A DNA stretch of 64,000 nucleotides, taken from contig JAGYKL010000003.1 in assembly GCA_018401705.1 (NCBI GenBank), positions 124,001-188,000 of the forward strand. Direction: 5' to 3'. The notes under the pieces were generated by a model. That model had not been told where the DNA came from and did not search any database. It worked only from the letters and a program-made list of their open reading frames with translations. Positions 17,530 through 26,263 of this stretch are shown one piece after another (positions within the stretch are counted from its first letter, which is position 1; each line of letters begins with the position of its first letter). The translations under genes and the position numbers were made by a program. The stretch is from Bacteroidia bacterium (GTDB lineage Bacteria; Bacteroidota; Bacteroidia; M30B66).

Positions 17530-18153
17530 TTAGTGGTTTTGAGAATCGAACAAGCTCATCTGATCAGGCAATAACTTAAATGACTTTCTGTGCCAAGCGC
17601 AAGGCCCAAATTCTCTTATCGCATCTCTATGAGCCGCAGTGCCATAACCTTTATTCTTTCCCCAGTCATAATGTGGATATTCATTGTTCAGATTTCTCAT
17701 GATTGCATCCCTTTCAGTTTTAGCAAGAACTGATGCTGCTGCTATGGATAAGTATTTTCCATCTCCACCAATAATGGTTTCATGTGGTATTCTTTGAAAT
17801 TGCTTAAACCTATTTCCATCAATGAGCAGCAAGCCCGGCGTGGCTTTTAATCCTTCAATTGCGCGATGCATCGCTAGAAAACTCGCCTGAAGAATGTTAA
17901 TTCTATCTATTTCTTCTACAGTTGCAATACCTATACTATAAGCAAGACTCTCTGCTTCAATAATTCGTCTGAGCTCCATTCGTTTATTCTCATTTAGCTT
18001 TTTCGAATCATCAAGAATATCGTTCTTGAACTTTTTCGGAAGAATCACTGCTGCGGCAACTACAGGTCCTGCAAGACATCCTCTGCCGGCTTCATCAACA
18101 CCAGCCTCCAATAATGTCTTCTGATAGAATGCTTTAAGTGGCGACTTTTTCAT
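17530..18153 (-). CDS. rnhB: ribonuclease HII
   Basis: A 207-residue enzyme that cuts the RNA strand at ribonucleotides embedded in duplex DNA and in RNA-DNA hybrids. The family motifs are clear: EAGVDEAGRGCLAGPVVAAA near residue 16 (the DEG catalytic start), LLIDGNRF near 110 and AAASVLAKTERD near 138, with the remaining acidic metal ligands. It is the first gene of a three-gene transcript with the lipoprotein and the TSP3-OmpA protein, and is divergent from the secreted protein at 18228. Confidence 0.96.
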   Translation of the reverse strand: MKKSPLKAFYQKTLLEAGVDEAGRGCLAGPVVAAAVILPKKFKNDILDDSKKLNENKRMELRRIIEAESLAYSIGIATVEEIDRINILQASFLAMHRAIEGLKATPGLLLIDGNRFKQFQRIPHETIIGGDGKYLSIAAASVLAKTERDAIMRNLNNEYPHYDWGKNKGYGTAAHRDAIREFGPCAWHRKSFKLLPDQMSLFDSQNH

Positions 18154-18227
18154 CCCCCAAAATAATATAAAATCAACTTGTAGTAATGAATATAAGTATT
18201 TGTATTTTAGAAGGCTTATTTCATTCT

Positions 18228-20027
18228 ATGAGAAAACTTTACCTGCTGCTGATATTCTTTTCTTTTACGTTTTCTGCATACTCGCAATGCGAGGGATGTC
18301 AAATTAATCCGGCTTGTACAGCTAGTCCGGCGGCTCCTGCTCTTTGTCCCGAAGTTTTGCCTGACGCAATTCAAGGTGAATATTATGAGATAGATCTTAC
18401 CTTCTTCATGCCTAATCAGTTTGATGATCCCGGTGCAGGAGTTACAGTTACACTTTCACAGATTTCTATCACCTCCGTTTCTGGATTGCCTGCAGGAATT
18501 AATTGGACAGCCAGCGAAACTGATAATACTTACGACATAACATCTGATCCTGCTAGCCAAAGAGGCTGTGTTAGAATGTGTGGGATTCCCAATGCAATTG
18601 GTTCTTATACAATTTCAGTAAATGTTATAGCTTCTGTTACAGCCCCTATTTCCACTGATGTGCCCCAGTCATTTACATTGCCTTTACTCGTAGTACCTGG
18701 GGGTGGAGGGAATTCTGGATTTGCTTTCGGACCATCTTCAGGATGTGACTCAATTGCAGTTGGCTTTGAAGCTTTAATTACTAGTCAAACTCAGCCAGTT
18801 ACTTATTCCTGGGATTTTGGAAACGGAAGCACTTCAAACTTAGCCTTGCCAGATACACAGCTCTATCTTTTACCCGACACATACTTTGTTAGTCTTCAAA
18901 CTGATTTGCTTGAGTTTGTGCTTACAGATGTCAGTTTTAATGCAACTGGTTCGAATTGGTGCGGAGATATTGAAGAGCCTTCAATCCCTTTTATAGGAAC
19001 ATGTACCGGAAATCCTGATATATATTTTATTTATACCGTTGGTTCATCTAACCAGCAAAGTGGAACTGTTGATAATACAACAGACTTTTCTGCTTCAGGC
19101 TTAGAATATGTAATAAATCAACCATCCTTCAGCCTTGCCTTTTTCGATGAAGATGTAGTAACGGCCGATGACAATCTCGGTTCTACAGTAATTCAAGTAA
19201 ATGACGTTGGAACTTTTAATTTCAACACAAGTCAAGGTTTTGGCTCTTACACTATAGGAACGCGAGTGAGTCTTTCATTTAATAATGAAGATACAGTTAT
19301 TGTTTACGCCTCTCCCGAAACACCGATTATAGAATTGTCAGATTCTCTTGTATGTGAAGGCGATTCAATAGTACTCTCAACATCATTTGCAGATTTCTAT
19401 CAATGGAATTCCAGCGGTGGTGAGGCAATTTTCGGTGCAAATGATTCATCATATACAGTATACAACTCGGGGGTTTTCTCTGTTGAGGTAAGAAGTGAAG
19501 CCGGTTGCATTTCAACATCCGATTCAGTTGCCGTGCAAGTGGCTTTTTTACCTGATGCACCGAGTGTGTTCTTCAATCCGATTACCGAAAAGTTAATTTG
19601 TAATCCTGGAAGTAATTTCACCTGGAAATGGTATGTAAATGGAGAAGAGCTAAGCGAATACGAAAATCAATCTTCATTTACACCTGAAATAGTGGGGGAT
19701 TATGTAGTTATTCTTGAGAATGAATTTGGTTGTGTTTCAGAATCTGAGCCTTTTGCGTGGACTAACGTAGGAATTGCTGAACTCGGTAAGTCCTTCAAAT
19801 TGTTTCCTAATCCTTCGCAAGGTGGTTCAGTCTATTTAGAAGGTTTTACCGAACAAGTTCAGATGTTTATTCAAGATGCAACAGGCAGGTTAGTATTTAA
19901 TCAAGGCCTTTCGGCCGGATATAGAAAGGAGTTCAATCCAGGCTATTTGCAACCCGGAGTTTATTTCGTTAATATTATTACTTCAGATAAAGCAATTAGT
20001 ACTCGTTTGGTAATTACTCAAAGGTAA
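18228..20027 (+). CDS. T9SS type A sorted secreted protein with PKD-like domain
   Basis: A 599-residue protein, counting from the ATG at 18228, which begins a clean signal peptide (MRKLYLLLIFFSFTFSAYSQ). An ATG 42 bases upstream adds an unlikely prefix. A Cys-rich mature N-terminus (CEGCQINPACT) precedes beta domains with a PKD-like YSWDFGNGST near residue 200 and Ig-like CEGDSIVLSTS near 385. The final ~80 residues have the type IX sorting pattern (FKLFPNPSQGGSVYLEGF, PGVYFVNIITSD). It is therefore exported across the outer membrane by T9SS. Its activity is unknown. The end overlaps the convergent response-regulator gene by 14 bases. Confidence 0.85.
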   Translation: MRKLYLLLIFFSFTFSAYSQCEGCQINPACTASPAAPALCPEVLPDAIQGEYYEIDLTFFMPNQFDDPGAGVTVTLSQISITSVSGLPAGINWTASETDNTYDITSDPASQRGCVRMCGIPNAIGSYTISVNVIASVTAPISTDVPQSFTLPLLVVPGGGGNSGFAFGPSSGCDSIAVGFEALITSQTQPVTYSWDFGNGSTSNLALPDTQLYLLPDTYFVSLQTDLLEFVLTDVSFNATGSNWCGDIEEPSIPFIGTCTGNPDIYFIYTVGSSNQQSGTVDNTTDFSASGLEYVINQPSFSLAFFDEDVVTADDNLGSTVIQVNDVGTFNFNTSQGFGSYTIGTRVSLSFNNEDTVIVYASPETPIIELSDSLVCEGDSIVLSTSFADFYQWNSSGGEAIFGANDSSYTVYNSGVFSVEVRSEAGCISTSDSVAVQVAFLPDAPSVFFNPITEKLICNPGSNFTWKWYVNGEELSEYENQSSFTPEIVGDYVVILENEFGCVSESEPFAWTNVGIAELGKSFKLFPNPSQGGSVYLEGFTEQVQMFIQDATGRLVFNQGLSAGYRKEFNPGYLQPGVYFVNIITSDKAISTRLVITQR

Positions 20028-20712
20028 ATCGATAACCTACACCTCTAATTGAGTGAAAATGCTTAGGTGTTTTTGAATTAGGTTCGAAGTATTTTCTAAA
20101 TGCCAGAATGTAATTGTCAATAGTTCTGGTAGACGGGAATATATCATAACCCCAAACTATTTCAAGAATCTGTCTGCGTGAAACAACTTCTCCTCTGCGG
20201 TCAATAAGTAGCTTCAACAATTGAATCTCTTTTTTTGATAACGTTAATTCTTGACCCTGAAAAGTGTTAACGACAAAACTATTGAAATCAATTTTGTTTC
20301 CACCAAACTCAAATACGGAAGGGGTAGGGGCGCCTTTGCTTCGATCAAGTCCTCTTTGAATTAAAGCAGAAGCTCTAAGCAATAATTCCTCGAGGTTGAA
20401 GGGTTTCGATAAATAATCATCAGCACCAAGTTTTAATCCTTGAACCCTTTCCTGACCCGTGTTCTTGGCAGTTAAAAAGATAATAGGTACTTGTTTGTTC
20501 TCAAGTCTTATACGTTCACATACTTCAAATCCATCCATTTCGGGTATCATAACATCAAGAATAATCAGATTGAATCTTTCGTTTAATGCTTTTTCAAGAG
20601 CGGTTTTCCCATCCTTAACCGCCACAACATGATACCCTTCTAATTCAAGATTTAGTTGAATAGCTTCCAAAAGATGCTCCTCATCTTCTACCAATAAAAC
20701 TCTATGCGACAT
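20014..20712 (-). CDS. OmpR-family response regulator
   Basis: A 232-residue two-component regulator: receiver domain with LLVEDEE, phospho-acceptor Asp53 in LIILDVMIPEMDG, the Thr in FLTAK and Lys103 in LSKPFN, then a winged-helix DNA-binding domain (ELTLSKKEIQLLKLLIDRRG, RTIDNYILAFRKYFE, GVGYRFTFE). I chose the start at 20712 (MSHRVLLVEDEE); the frame is open 16 codons further but that prefix is not family-like. No histidine kinase lies nearby, so it is an orphan in this window. It resembles the RprY-type regulators of Bacteroidetes, but that name is only a suggestion. Confidence 0.92.
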   Translation of the reverse strand: MSHRVLLVEDEEHLLEAIQLNLELEGYHVVAVKDGKTALEKALNERFNLIILDVMIPEMDGFEVCERIRLENKQVPIIFLTAKNTGQERVQGLKLGADDYLSKPFNLEELLLRASALIQRGLDRSKGAPTPSVFEFGGNKIDFNSFVVNTFQGQELTLSKKEIQLLKLLIDRRGEVVSRRQILEIVWGYDIFPSTRTIDNYILAFRKYFEPNSKTPKHFHSIRGVGYRFTFE

Positions 20713-20716
20713 GTTG

Positions 20717-20749
20717 CAAAAATACTCCGAAACCAACGCTTGTTCACAA
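20717..20749 (-). promoter_or_regulatory. predicted promoter of the response regulator, very close to its start codon
   Basis: On the minus strand, TTG (20749-20747) and TATTTTTG (20724-20717) are separated by 22 bases and match TTG / TAnnTTTG. Only 4 bases separate the -7 box from the ATG at 20712, so the mRNA may be leaderless or nearly so. Confidence 0.5.
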
Positions 20750-20857
20750 ATACTTTTCACTCAGTATGCAATTTGTAAGATTCTATTAAGAAATTTGGTC
20801 TTTATTCTTGAAACGAAGTTCAGTCTACACCGTTCAAGTGAACAACAAATAATTCTC

Positions 20858-22663
20858 ATGAAGCTATCTACACTACTCATATTTATCAATATTTTTTTGG
20901 GAGTCTCTTTGCTTTCTGCTCAAAACAGAAATTGTGGAACTATGCCATTGTATGAGCAAAATTTGATTGAATATCCTGAAATACAGAAGTTTAGGGATAG
21001 AATTGACGAGCAAGCAGCCTCTTACAGCAGTTCAAAAGCAGATGTCATTTTTATTCCTGTGGTTGTTCATGTAGTTTACAGAACGGCTGCTGAAGACATT
21101 TCATTAAGTCAGATTCAATCACAAATAGATGTTTTAAATGAGGATTTTGGCCGAACTAATAGCGATGCTTCTCAAACTCCAGCAGAATTTCAAAGCTTAG
21201 CAACAGATACCGATATTCGATTTTGTTTAGCTCAAAGAGACCCTTCAGGTCTTCCAACCAATGGTGTTACGAGAACTCAAACCACTGCGATGTCATTTGG
21301 TTTAGGAGGGGCAGTAAAAACTGAATCTTCAGGAGGTAAAAGTCCATGGCCTTCAGATCAATACCTTAACATATGGGTGTGCAATCTAAGTTCTAATTTA
21401 ATTGGCTTTGCCACTTTGCCTGGGGCAGCAGCTCCTGGTCAGGACGGGGTAGTTATTGCCTACAAACACTTCGGAAGAACCGGTAATGTGGAGGCTCCAT
21501 ACAACCGAGGAAGAACCGCAACTCACGAGATTGGACATTGGCTTAATCTTCTTCATATCTGGGGTGACGATGAAAATACCTCAAACAATTGCGCTGGAAC
21601 TGATCAGGTTGTTGATACTCCTAATCAAGGTGGCCCTTACTTTGGTTGTCCAAATGCAGGAACTTCTTCATGTGGTAGTAATGATATGTATATGAATTAT
21701 ATGGATTACACTGATGATCAGTGTATGAATCTTTTTACTCGTGATCAAAAGGCAAGAATGCTAGCCACATTAAACGGATTCCGCTCATCAATTAAAAATT
21801 CAGAAGGATGCTCAGCTCCACCTGTAGCAAACGATTGTGATACATTGAATAATATATTTGGAGGAGATGGCTTAGTCTATTATCTGGCGAACGAATATTT
21901 TCCTGATGAAACCGGCTACCTTACCGGTACAAATTCATTGGGTGACTTAGCTTTCGCCGAGAAATTTAACACAACAGAAGAAAAAGCTATTTACGGGGCA
22001 ATTATTGACTTTGCATATGCTTTAGAATCTGCTCCGGGTGCATTTGTAAAAGTTGTTCTTTGGGATTCCGATGGAGTTGATGGATCTCCTGGTTCAATTT
22101 TGAATCAAATAACTTATCCTATCTCAACAGTCGTTGCCGACATTGACAATTTCATGTCATCCAATGTAGAGTTTACATTACCTGCTTTGGTATTAGGCGA
22201 TTACTATCTCGGTTTTGAAACTAACGCATTTACGGGTGATTCAATTGCGATTTACACAAATCAGTTTGATGAAATTAATGTGAATACTGCGTGGCAAAAG
22301 CAAAGTAGCGGCAATTGGCTACCCTGCAACGATGACTTGGCATTAGGAAATGCAGTTACATTAGCGGTAAAGTCTATTCAGTGTTCTACCGTTGGAATTG
22401 AAGAGGGCTCAAATAAAGCCCAAGTTAAGATTTACCCAAATCCATCTCTTGATGGGAACTTTACAATTGAGTTTCCATCCCAATTTGGTAAAACAAATTG
22501 GCAGTGCTTTGGTATAGATGGCAAACTCAATTCAGAGGGACAGCTTTATGCAGAGAAATATCAGACAGTAACAGGACCAAAAAATCCTGGTATTTATTAC
22601 TTAAGATTAATTCCTCAGAATGGATTGCCGCAGGTTTTTCCTGTGATGATTTCAGGTAATTGA
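20858..22663 (+). CDS. secreted M43 (pappalysin-type) zinc metalloprotease, T9SS cargo
   Basis: A 601-residue protein from the ATG at 20858 (MKLSTLLIFINIFLGVSLLSAQ, a signal peptide); the frame is open further upstream without a sensible start. The zinc motif ATHEIGHWLNLLHIWGD near residue 220 matches the metzincin pattern HExxHxxxxxH, and YMNYMDYTDDQCMNLFTRDQ is the Met-turn region of M43 proteases. A beta-rich domain follows, and the end has a type IX sorting domain (KIYPNPSLDGNFTIEF, PGIYYLRLIPQNG). It is a secreted endopeptidase of unknown substrate. A relative lies at 26263-28350. Confidence 0.9.
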   Translation: MKLSTLLIFINIFLGVSLLSAQNRNCGTMPLYEQNLIEYPEIQKFRDRIDEQAASYSSSKADVIFIPVVVHVVYRTAAEDISLSQIQSQIDVLNEDFGRTNSDASQTPAEFQSLATDTDIRFCLAQRDPSGLPTNGVTRTQTTAMSFGLGGAVKTESSGGKSPWPSDQYLNIWVCNLSSNLIGFATLPGAAAPGQDGVVIAYKHFGRTGNVEAPYNRGRTATHEIGHWLNLLHIWGDDENTSNNCAGTDQVVDTPNQGGPYFGCPNAGTSSCGSNDMYMNYMDYTDDQCMNLFTRDQKARMLATLNGFRSSIKNSEGCSAPPVANDCDTLNNIFGGDGLVYYLANEYFPDETGYLTGTNSLGDLAFAEKFNTTEEKAIYGAIIDFAYALESAPGAFVKVVLWDSDGVDGSPGSILNQITYPISTVVADIDNFMSSNVEFTLPALVLGDYYLGFETNAFTGDSIAIYTNQFDEINVNTAWQKQSSGNWLPCNDDLALGNAVTLAVKSIQCSTVGIEEGSNKAQVKIYPNPSLDGNFTIEFPSQFGKTNWQCFGIDGKLNSEGQLYAEKYQTVTGPKNPGIYYLRLIPQNGLPQVFPVMISGN

Positions 22664-22696
22664 TCAGTTGGCAACTAATTCCTGACTTGCTTGTTG

Positions 22697-22704
22697 TAAG
22701 TTTG
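22697..22704 (+). promoter_or_regulatory. putative -7 box of mqnE
   Basis: TAAGTTTG matches TAnnTTTG, 16 bases upstream of the mqnE ATG. No TTG is found at the usual distance upstream, so only half of the promoter is supported. Confidence 0.4.
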
Positions 22705-22720
22705 CACTCTTACACGATTT

Positions 22721-23863
22721 ATGGAATCAGTACTTAACAACGTATCAGATCCGAAACTCCTTGAAATAGCTAGAAAAGTTCAAGATAGAATTAGGGTTTC
22801 ACCATCAGAGGGTCTTTATCTATATGAAAATGCAGAATTAGGTTTTCTTGGAGCTCTTGCAAATCAAATCAGGGAAAAGCGTCACGGGAATTTTACATAT
22901 TTCAATAGGAATTTTCACGTTGAACCTACAAATATTTGCGTTTACGATTGCAAGTTTTGCTCCTATTCTAGGCTGTTAAAACACAAGAACGATGGCTGGG
23001 AAATGTCGGAGGAGCAAATTCTTGATATAGTAAGAAGCTATGCAAACAAACCAGTTACCGAGGTTCATATTGTAGGCGGCGTGCACCCTAAAATGGGTTT
23101 GCATTATTTCGCGTCACTCATAAAGAAAATAAAAGAAATTAGGCCAGATATTCACGTAAAAGCTTTTACTGCTGTGGAGCTTCACTATATGTGTAATAAA
23201 GCTAAAGTGAGTTATGAAGAAGGCTTGCGAATACTTAAAGAGCATGGTCAAGATTCATTGCCTGGCGGAGGTGCAGAAATTTTTGATGAAGCACTTCGTG
23301 CGGAAATAGCTGGCGACAAATGCACTGCAGCCGAATGGCTGGAAATTCATGAAACAGCTCATCGTTTGGGTATGCCTTCTAATGCAACAATGCTATACGG
23401 TCATGTTGAGAAATTCGAACATAGAATTGATCATATGGAGCGCCTAAGGACTTTACAGGATAAGACAGGAGGATTTAATACATTTATTCCATTGAAATTT
23501 AGGAATAAGGATAATCAAATGAGTCATGTTCCTGAAGTATCTGTAATTGAAGATTTAAGAAATTATGCAATTTCAAGAATCTACATGGATAATTTTGGAC
23601 ACATCAAAGCATATTGGCCAATGATTGGAAGGTCAACGGCCCAACTGTCACTTTCATTTGGTGTAGATGACATTGATGGAACCATAGATGATTCCACTAA
23701 AATCTATTCAATGGCAGGTTCTGAGGAGCAAAGTCCTTCATTAACCACAGCTCAGTTGGTTGACTTAATTGCACAAGCCGGAAAAATTCCTGTCGAAAGA
23801 GATACATTGTATTCGGTTGTAAGAGATTATTCAAAGCAACCCATAACAGAAGAAACAGTATGA
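22721..23863 (+). CDS. mqnE: aminofutalosine synthase MqnE
   Basis: A 380-residue radical-SAM enzyme of the futalosine menaquinone pathway. It adds the 5'-deoxyadenosyl radical to 3-[(1-carboxyvinyl)oxy]benzoate to make 6-amino-6-deoxyfutalosine. The cluster motif is NICVYDCKFCSYSR (Cys73, Cys77, Cys80), with HIVGGVHPKMGLHYF, LPGGGAEIFDEALR and ATMLYGHVE as family blocks. The last block set distinguishes it from MqnC and CofG/H. Its presence implies futalosine rather than classical Men synthesis in this organism. The downstream biotin carrier gene overlaps its stop by 4 bases. Confidence 0.94.
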   Translation: MESVLNNVSDPKLLEIARKVQDRIRVSPSEGLYLYENAELGFLGALANQIREKRHGNFTYFNRNFHVEPTNICVYDCKFCSYSRLLKHKNDGWEMSEEQILDIVRSYANKPVTEVHIVGGVHPKMGLHYFASLIKKIKEIRPDIHVKAFTAVELHYMCNKAKVSYEEGLRILKEHGQDSLPGGGAEIFDEALRAEIAGDKCTAAEWLEIHETAHRLGMPSNATMLYGHVEKFEHRIDHMERLRTLQDKTGGFNTFIPLKFRNKDNQMSHVPEVSVIEDLRNYAISRIYMDNFGHIKAYWPMIGRSTAQLSLSFGVDDIDGTIDDSTKIYSMAGSEEQSPSLTTAQLVDLIAQAGKIPVERDTLYSVVRDYSKQPITEETV

Positions 23864-24357
23864 TAAAGGCCATCATTAAAGACAAGGAGTATTCAGTTGA
23901 ATTTGATAATTCAGGCAACGCAGGAAATATCAATGATGACATATTTCAGTGGGATATTTTGACAACTGGCGATAGAAAAGCGAACGTTATTTATAAGGGA
24001 CAATCTTTCAATTTGATTCTTGAGCATCAAGAAGGAAATGATATTACACTTCGTGTAAATGGTAAGAAAGTGTTAGTTAAAACTCGTGATAAACTGTCAT
24101 TGTTACTTGAATCGATGGGGCTTAATGTAGCAACTGAACAAAAAATCAATCATGTAAAAGCTCCAATGCCAGGGCTCGTATTGAGAGTCTTGGTTGAACC
24201 AGGAGATACAGTTAAGAAGGGAGATGGTCTTTTCGTACTAGAAGCAATGAAAATGGAGAATATGATAAAATCTCCTGCTGATGCAATAGTCTCAAAAATA
24301 TCAGTAAACTTGGGTCAAGCAGTTGAGAAAAATCATATTCTCATTGAGTTTGAATAA
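23860..24357 (+). CDS. biotin/lipoyl attachment (biotin carboxyl carrier) protein
   Basis: A 165-residue protein. The C-terminal ~70 residues are a biotinyl domain with the canonical EAMKMEN motif, the biotin-accepting Lys131 and the APMPGLVLRVLVEPGD hairpin. The N-terminal ~90 residues form a beta-rich domain like the one preceding the biotinyl domain in propionyl/acetyl-CoA carboxylase alpha chains. It would carry CO2 between a biotin carboxylase and a carboxyltransferase, but neither is encoded in this window. The 4-base overlap with mqnE couples their translation, though no biochemical link to menaquinone is known to me. Confidence 0.88.
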   Translation: MIKAIIKDKEYSVEFDNSGNAGNINDDIFQWDILTTGDRKANVIYKGQSFNLILEHQEGNDITLRVNGKKVLVKTRDKLSLLLESMGLNVATEQKINHVKAPMPGLVLRVLVEPGDTVKKGDGLFVLEAMKMENMIKSPADAIVSKISVNLGQAVEKNHILIEFE

Positions 24358-25383
24358 TTACTCTCCTGTAAACTGCTTTAGAAAACGAATGTCGTTTTGC
24401 GAAAATAATCTCAAGTCTTTAACTTGATATTTAAGGATAGCAATCCTTTCAATACCCATTCCAAAGGCGAAGCCTGTGTACTCTTCCGGGTCTATGTCAC
24501 AATTTTTTAACACATTCGGATGAATCATTCCACAACCTAATATTTCAACCCAGCCCGTGTATTTGCAAATGTTGCATCCCTTTCCTTTACATACCGTGCA
24601 AGAGATATCCATTTCGGCCGAAGGCTCAGTAAATGGGAAATAAGAAGGTCGCAGTCTGATTTGAGTATCGGCACCAAAAAGTTCTCTTGAAAAGTAAAGC
24701 ATTGTTTGCTTTAAATCTGCAAACGAAACGTTCTTGTCTATGTAAATTCCCTCAACTTGATGAAAGAAACAGTGAGCCCTTGCCGAAATTGCTTCATTTC
24801 TGTAAACCCTTCCTGGCATAATCATTCTTAGAGGAGGCTTTCGCGTTTCCATCATTCTTACCTGAACACTCGATGTATGCGTTCTTAAAGCCATACTTGG
24901 ATCATTCATAATAAAAAAGGTATCCTGCATATCTCGTGCAGGATGTTCCTCAGGAAAGTTTAAAGCAGAGAAGTTATGCCAGTCATCTTCTATTTCAGGT
25001 CCTTCTGCAACAATAAAACCGATTCTGGAAAAAACTTCATATAATTGATTCGCAACTAGCCTTAGAGGGTGTCTACTTCCTGTAGAGAAAGGTATGCCTG
25101 GAGCACTTGCATCAAATGTGGCCTCTGGTGCTGAAGAAGTTGTTTCAATTTCATCTTTAGCTACCTTAAATAGGTCTTCAGCCTGGTTTTTTAGAACGTT
25201 TAATACTCGGCCTACTTCTTTCCTTTCAGAAGCGTCAACTTCTCTGAATCGTTGGAACAAAGCAGGGATTTTGCCCTTCTTACTGAGGTATTCTAATCGA
25301 AATGATTCTAACTGCTCACTTGTTTTGAGTGCTTGAGATTCTACCTCTTTGGTTAGCATTTCAATTTCTTGCTGAATATTCAT
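24358..25383 (-). CDS. pheS: phenylalanyl-tRNA synthetase alpha subunit
   Basis: A 341-residue class II synthetase subunit that charges tRNA-Phe with the beta subunit (pheT, not in the window). An N-terminal coiled coil (residues about 1-85) binds tRNA. The catalytic core has FPEEHPARDMQDTFF, MPGRVYRNEAISARAHCFFH (motif 2), the Cys-containing CTVCKGKGCNICKYTGW stretch and the motif 3 region GFAFGMGIERIAILKYQ. Its stop is adjacent to the stop of the convergent biotin carrier gene with no spacer. It is transcribed alone. Confidence 0.97.
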   Translation of the reverse strand: MNIQQEIEMLTKEVESQALKTSEQLESFRLEYLSKKGKIPALFQRFREVDASERKEVGRVLNVLKNQAEDLFKVAKDEIETTSSAPEATFDASAPGIPFSTGSRHPLRLVANQLYEVFSRIGFIVAEGPEIEDDWHNFSALNFPEEHPARDMQDTFFIMNDPSMALRTHTSSVQVRMMETRKPPLRMIMPGRVYRNEAISARAHCFFHQVEGIYIDKNVSFADLKQTMLYFSRELFGADTQIRLRPSYFPFTEPSAEMDISCTVCKGKGCNICKYTGWVEILGCGMIHPNVLKNCDIDPEEYTGFAFGMGIERIAILKYQVKDLRLFSQNDIRFLKQFTGE

Positions 25384-25512
25384 TCCAATTCTTATTTAGG
25401 CTGCAAAGATAGTCAAGCTCTCTTGCCTATGAAACAAAGAAGATAGCTATGCGTTAAAGAATTAAGCGATTATCAATTTAATTGCTATTTTTACCAAGCT
25501 TATTCTAAACAC

Positions 25513-25896
25513 ATGGCAAGCTTACTTAAAACATTTGCTCTTTTTTCTATCCTTTTCTCCATAGGAATAACTTCCTCGTGTAAGAGGGAAGACGAAACTT
25601 GTACCGCTATTATAAAGGTTATTCGTCCCACAGGAGTTGCGGTTTCGGGCGCAAACGTAGTGCTTATGTCTAATTGGGCATTGTCTTCTGGAGAAGGAGA
25701 ACTAGCTCCTTATTTAACAGATACCGCGAAAACAAACAAGAAAGTAACTGATGCTAATGGAGAAGCTAGATTTGAGTTCAAATATCCAGCTATACTTGAT
25801 ATTGAAGTAACTCATATCGCTTACGGACAAGCTTCAGACTTAATTAAGTTAGAACCTGGTGAAACTGTTTCAAAGACAGTTATTCTTGAGCAATAA
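25513..25896 (+). CDS. small lipoprotein with carboxypeptidase-regulatory-like fold
   Basis: A 127-residue protein with a lipobox ending at Cys23 (GITSSC). The mature part is one beta-sandwich of the transthyretin/CarboxypepD_reg type: VIRPTGVAVSGANVVLMS at the start, TDANGEARFEFKYPAILDIE near the middle and EPGETVSKTVILEQ at the end. Such domains are usually structural in outer-membrane proteins, and here the domain is alone. The 3' end overlaps the convergent unknown gene by 17 bases. Confidence 0.78.
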   Translation: MASLLKTFALFSILFSIGITSSCKREDETCTAIIKVIRPTGVAVSGANVVLMSNWALSSGEGELAPYLTDTAKTNKKVTDANGEARFEFKYPAILDIEVTHIAYGQASDLIKLEPGETVSKTVILEQ

Positions 25897-26263
25897 AGCT
25901 TTCTCCAAAATAATCCAAAACTGAAGATTTCATTAATGCCATTTGCTGCCCTGCCTTTAATGGAGGTAGCATTTCATTAACTTCCCAATGCGGGTATCCA
26001 TCTTCATCAAGCCCCAAGAAACTATAATAACCATAAGGCTCAAGCAAAGTGCATATGGCAATATGCATTAGTTCGAGTTTTTGGTCTTTGTTGTATTTTC
26101 TATGCCCTTTGCCTAATTCTTGAACGCCAATCAAAAACAAAATAGCTTCTAAATCTAAATCAGCTTCAAAGCGTTTATTAAGCTTTATAACAAGCTTCTT
26201 CCAATCTTGCTCAAGAGATTGCAGATAGGTTTCTGTCAACCTTTCATTAAAAATATCCTTCAT
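25880..26263 (-). CDS. conserved Bacteroidetes protein, unknown function
   Basis: A 127-residue soluble protein without a signal peptide or membrane span. It is mostly helical and acidic, with ELGKGHRKYNKDQKLELMHI in the middle and a C-terminal LDEDGYPHWEVNEMLPPL. I know similar short proteins from other Bacteroidetes but no function for them. Its start overlaps by one base the stop of the M43 protease gene on the same strand. It may be co-transcribed with the protease, although the products act in different compartments. Confidence 0.75.
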   Translation of the reverse strand: MKDIFNERLTETYLQSLEQDWKKLVIKLNKRFEADLDLEAILFLIGVQELGKGHRKYNKDQKLELMHIAICTLLEPYGYYSFLGLDEDGYPHWEVNEMLPPLKAGQQMALMKSSVLDYFGESFIAQE

